A stretch of DNA of 13,163 bases from Bifidobacteriaceae bacterium (GTDB lineage: Bacteria; Actinomycetota; Actinomycetes; Actinomycetales; WQXJ01). The stretch is taken from the NCBI GenBank assembly GCA_031279575.1, contig JAITIG010000199.1, positions 1 to 13,163 on the forward strand, given 5' to 3'. Numbering within the stretch: the stretch's first letter is position 1; each line of letters begins with the position of its first letter. Under the pieces are notes generated by a model. It saw only the letters and a list, made by a program, of their open reading frames with translations, did no database searches and had not been told where the DNA came from. Shown here in pieces: positions 12,684-13,163 of this stretch. A program made the position numbers and the translations under genes.

Positions 12684-12803
12684 GCCGGTGGGTTGGGGTT
12701 GGTAGGTCCTGGTCGGGTCGAGTTGGAGTTGTCGGAGGATCTCGTCGGCGGCGAATCCCTCGCGCAGTCCACCCGCCGCCCGCGGCGAGCCGCCCGGCGC
12801 CAT
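12666..12803 (-). pseudogene. C-terminal fragment of an IS481-like transposase
   Basis: The - strand frame gives GLREGFAADEILRQLQLDP, then TRTYQPQPTGKTRNP and a TGA at 12666-12668. The pattern EILR-x-L-x-LDPTR-x-YQP is what I recall at the extreme C-terminus of many actinobacterial IS481/integrase-core transposases. An ATG at 12801-12803 would open a 45-residue ORF, but its first dozen residues (MAPGGSPRAAG) do not look like transposase. The DDE catalytic domain is absent, so this cannot act as a transposase. Confidence 0.5.
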
Positions 12804-12878
12804 AGTCCCTGGTCAGAGCCCCGGCCCCCGTGGCGGGTTTGGCGGGCCGGTGGTCAAACTGCCTGTAACGGCCGGTTT
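12801..12878. repeat. 78-bp direct repeat, copy 1
   Basis: Begins CATAGTCCCTGGTCAGAGCC and ends GCCTGTAACGGCCGGTTT. It matches copy 2 (12937-13014) over all 78 bases with three differences (12804 A/C, one C/T and one G/A) and no gaps; the repeat period is 136 bp. Confidence 0.9.
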
Positions 12879-12903
12879 GGGCCCGTTATAGGCAGTTTGA
12901 CCA
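12851..12903. repeat. Long inverted repeat (hairpin) within the repeat region
   Basis: TGGTCAAACTGCCTGTAACG at 12851-12870 plus GCC is mirrored by GGCCCGTTATAGGCAGTTTG plus ACCA ending at 12903, with one mismatch and one extra base, around a GGTTTG loop. Arms are about 23 bp. Copy 2 of the direct repeat carries only the left arm. Confidence 0.85.
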
Positions 12904-12936
12904 CGCGAGCGCCGATGGCGGCGGCCCACCCCGCGG

Positions 12937-13014
12937 CATCGTCCCTGGTCAGAGCCCCGGCCCCTGTGGCGGGTTTGACGGGCCGGTGGTCAAACTGCCT
13001 GTAACGGCCGGTTT
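12937..13014. repeat. 78-bp direct repeat, copy 2
   Basis: Begins CATCGTCCCTGGTCAGAGCC; same end as copy 1. It is followed by TTGCCTC and then an IS-end-like sequence at 13021, so the right hairpin arm found after copy 1 is missing here. Confidence 0.9.
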
Positions 13015-13020
13015 TGCCTC

Positions 13021-13040
13021 TGTTATGTCTCGGAATCTTG
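13021..13040. other. Second IS-end-like sequence
   Basis: TGTTATGTCTCGGAATCTTG matches the IS terminus at 12618 in 14 of 20 positions and is in the same orientation, so it is not the opposite end of the same copy. It may be the terminus of another related element extending out of the window. Confidence 0.3.
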
Positions 13041-13163
13041 TGGGCAGTCGCGGTTGACCTGCTGTCTCTTTGCGTTGGGTGGCTTGGGAGGGCGCGCGTT
13101 GGGGTTGACGTGCTGTTCCGCAGCGCGCGTCGCCTGGGGTTTCACCTTGTTGTGTCCAGGAGA
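13023..13163 (-). CDS. C-terminal fragment of an unidentified gene at the window edge
   Basis: An open - strand frame enters from the right edge and gives 46 residues to a TAA at 13023-13025 inside the IS-end-like sequence. The segment is Lys/Gln/Asn/Pro-rich (KPQATRAAEQHVNPNARPPK, later KRQQVNRDCPQDSET), with mostly G/C third positions. No motif is recognised. If 13021 is an IS terminus, this would be the transposase tail; otherwise an unrelated gene with a disordered, basic C-terminus. Start not visible. Confidence 0.35.
   Translation of the reverse strand, partial: SPGHNKVKPQATRAAEQHVNPNARPPKPPNAKRQQVNRDCPQDSET

Larger units (their letters stand above)
12618..12803 (-). mobile_element. 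IS481-like insertion sequence remnant (terminal part)
   Basis: TGTGACGTCTCGGGACATAG at 12618-12637 looks like the terminal inverted repeat of an IS481-type element, and 28 bases inside it a - strand reading frame ends in a transposase-like tail. Only about 190 bp remain; homology appears lost around 12770-12800, where another repeat begins. The end lies 3 bp past tRNA-Gly. IS family assignment is from remembered motif patterns. Confidence 0.55.

Noticed and set aside
12524..12772. - strand 82-codon frame across tRNA-Gly
   Set aside because: GDGNRTRTGSLGS is the familiar false translation of a tRNA gene.
12288..13004. + strand 238-codon frame across tRNA-Gly and repeats
   Set aside because: Reads through the tRNA (SSMAEQQLPKLPVRVRFPSP artefact) and both repeat copies; no motif.
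12801..13014. CRISPR array
   Set aside because: Only two 78-bp copies, far longer than CRISPR repeats, and no cas genes.
12618..13040. The two IS-like ends as a matching pair of one element
   Set aside because: They are in the same orientation; a single IS would have them inverted.

Overview
High-GC window with strong G/C preference at third codon positions, GTG/TTG starts and stop-start overlaps, pointing to an actinomycete (Actinomycetota). I cannot place it to genus. It splits cleanly at a tRNA-Arg gene near 6.8 kb.

Left part (1-6792): one end of an integrative and conjugative element (ICE) or integrated plasmid, all genes on the + strand. In order: the tail of an unrecognised gene; a TraG/VirD4-type coupling ATPase; a DNA cytosine-5 methyltransferase split over two reading frames; a single-stranded-DNA-binding protein; a DUF4913-like protein; a 50-residue protein; and a large serine recombinase. 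The coupling protein would bring DNA to a type IV secretion channel lying outside the window. SSB would coat single strands, the methylase may mark the element's DNA, and the recombinase would integrate and excise it. The recombinase reading frame runs into the 3' half of the tRNA-Arg gene and stops there, so the integration junction is probably inside or beside that overlap.

Right part (6755-12614): chromosomal backbone. It has tRNA-Arg(ACG) with a good promoter; a 1305-residue secreted subtilisin-like protease with an Ala-rich linker and four tandem ~165-residue C-terminal repeats; an unrecognised 333-residue protein; and tRNA-Gly(CCC). All but tRNA-Gly are on the - strand, converging on the ICE.

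Far right (12615-13163): repeat-rich, decayed DNA. An IS481-like terminus with a transposase tail starts 3 bp after tRNA-Gly. It is followed by a 78-bp direct repeat pair, one copy of which carries a long hairpin, and then by a second IS-end-like sequence with another C-terminal coding fragment at the window edge.

The most unusual points are the methyltransferase region, where both frames look coding over about 270 bp; a serine (not tyrosine) recombinase whose stop codon lies in a tRNA anticodon stem; and the nested repeats at the right edge.
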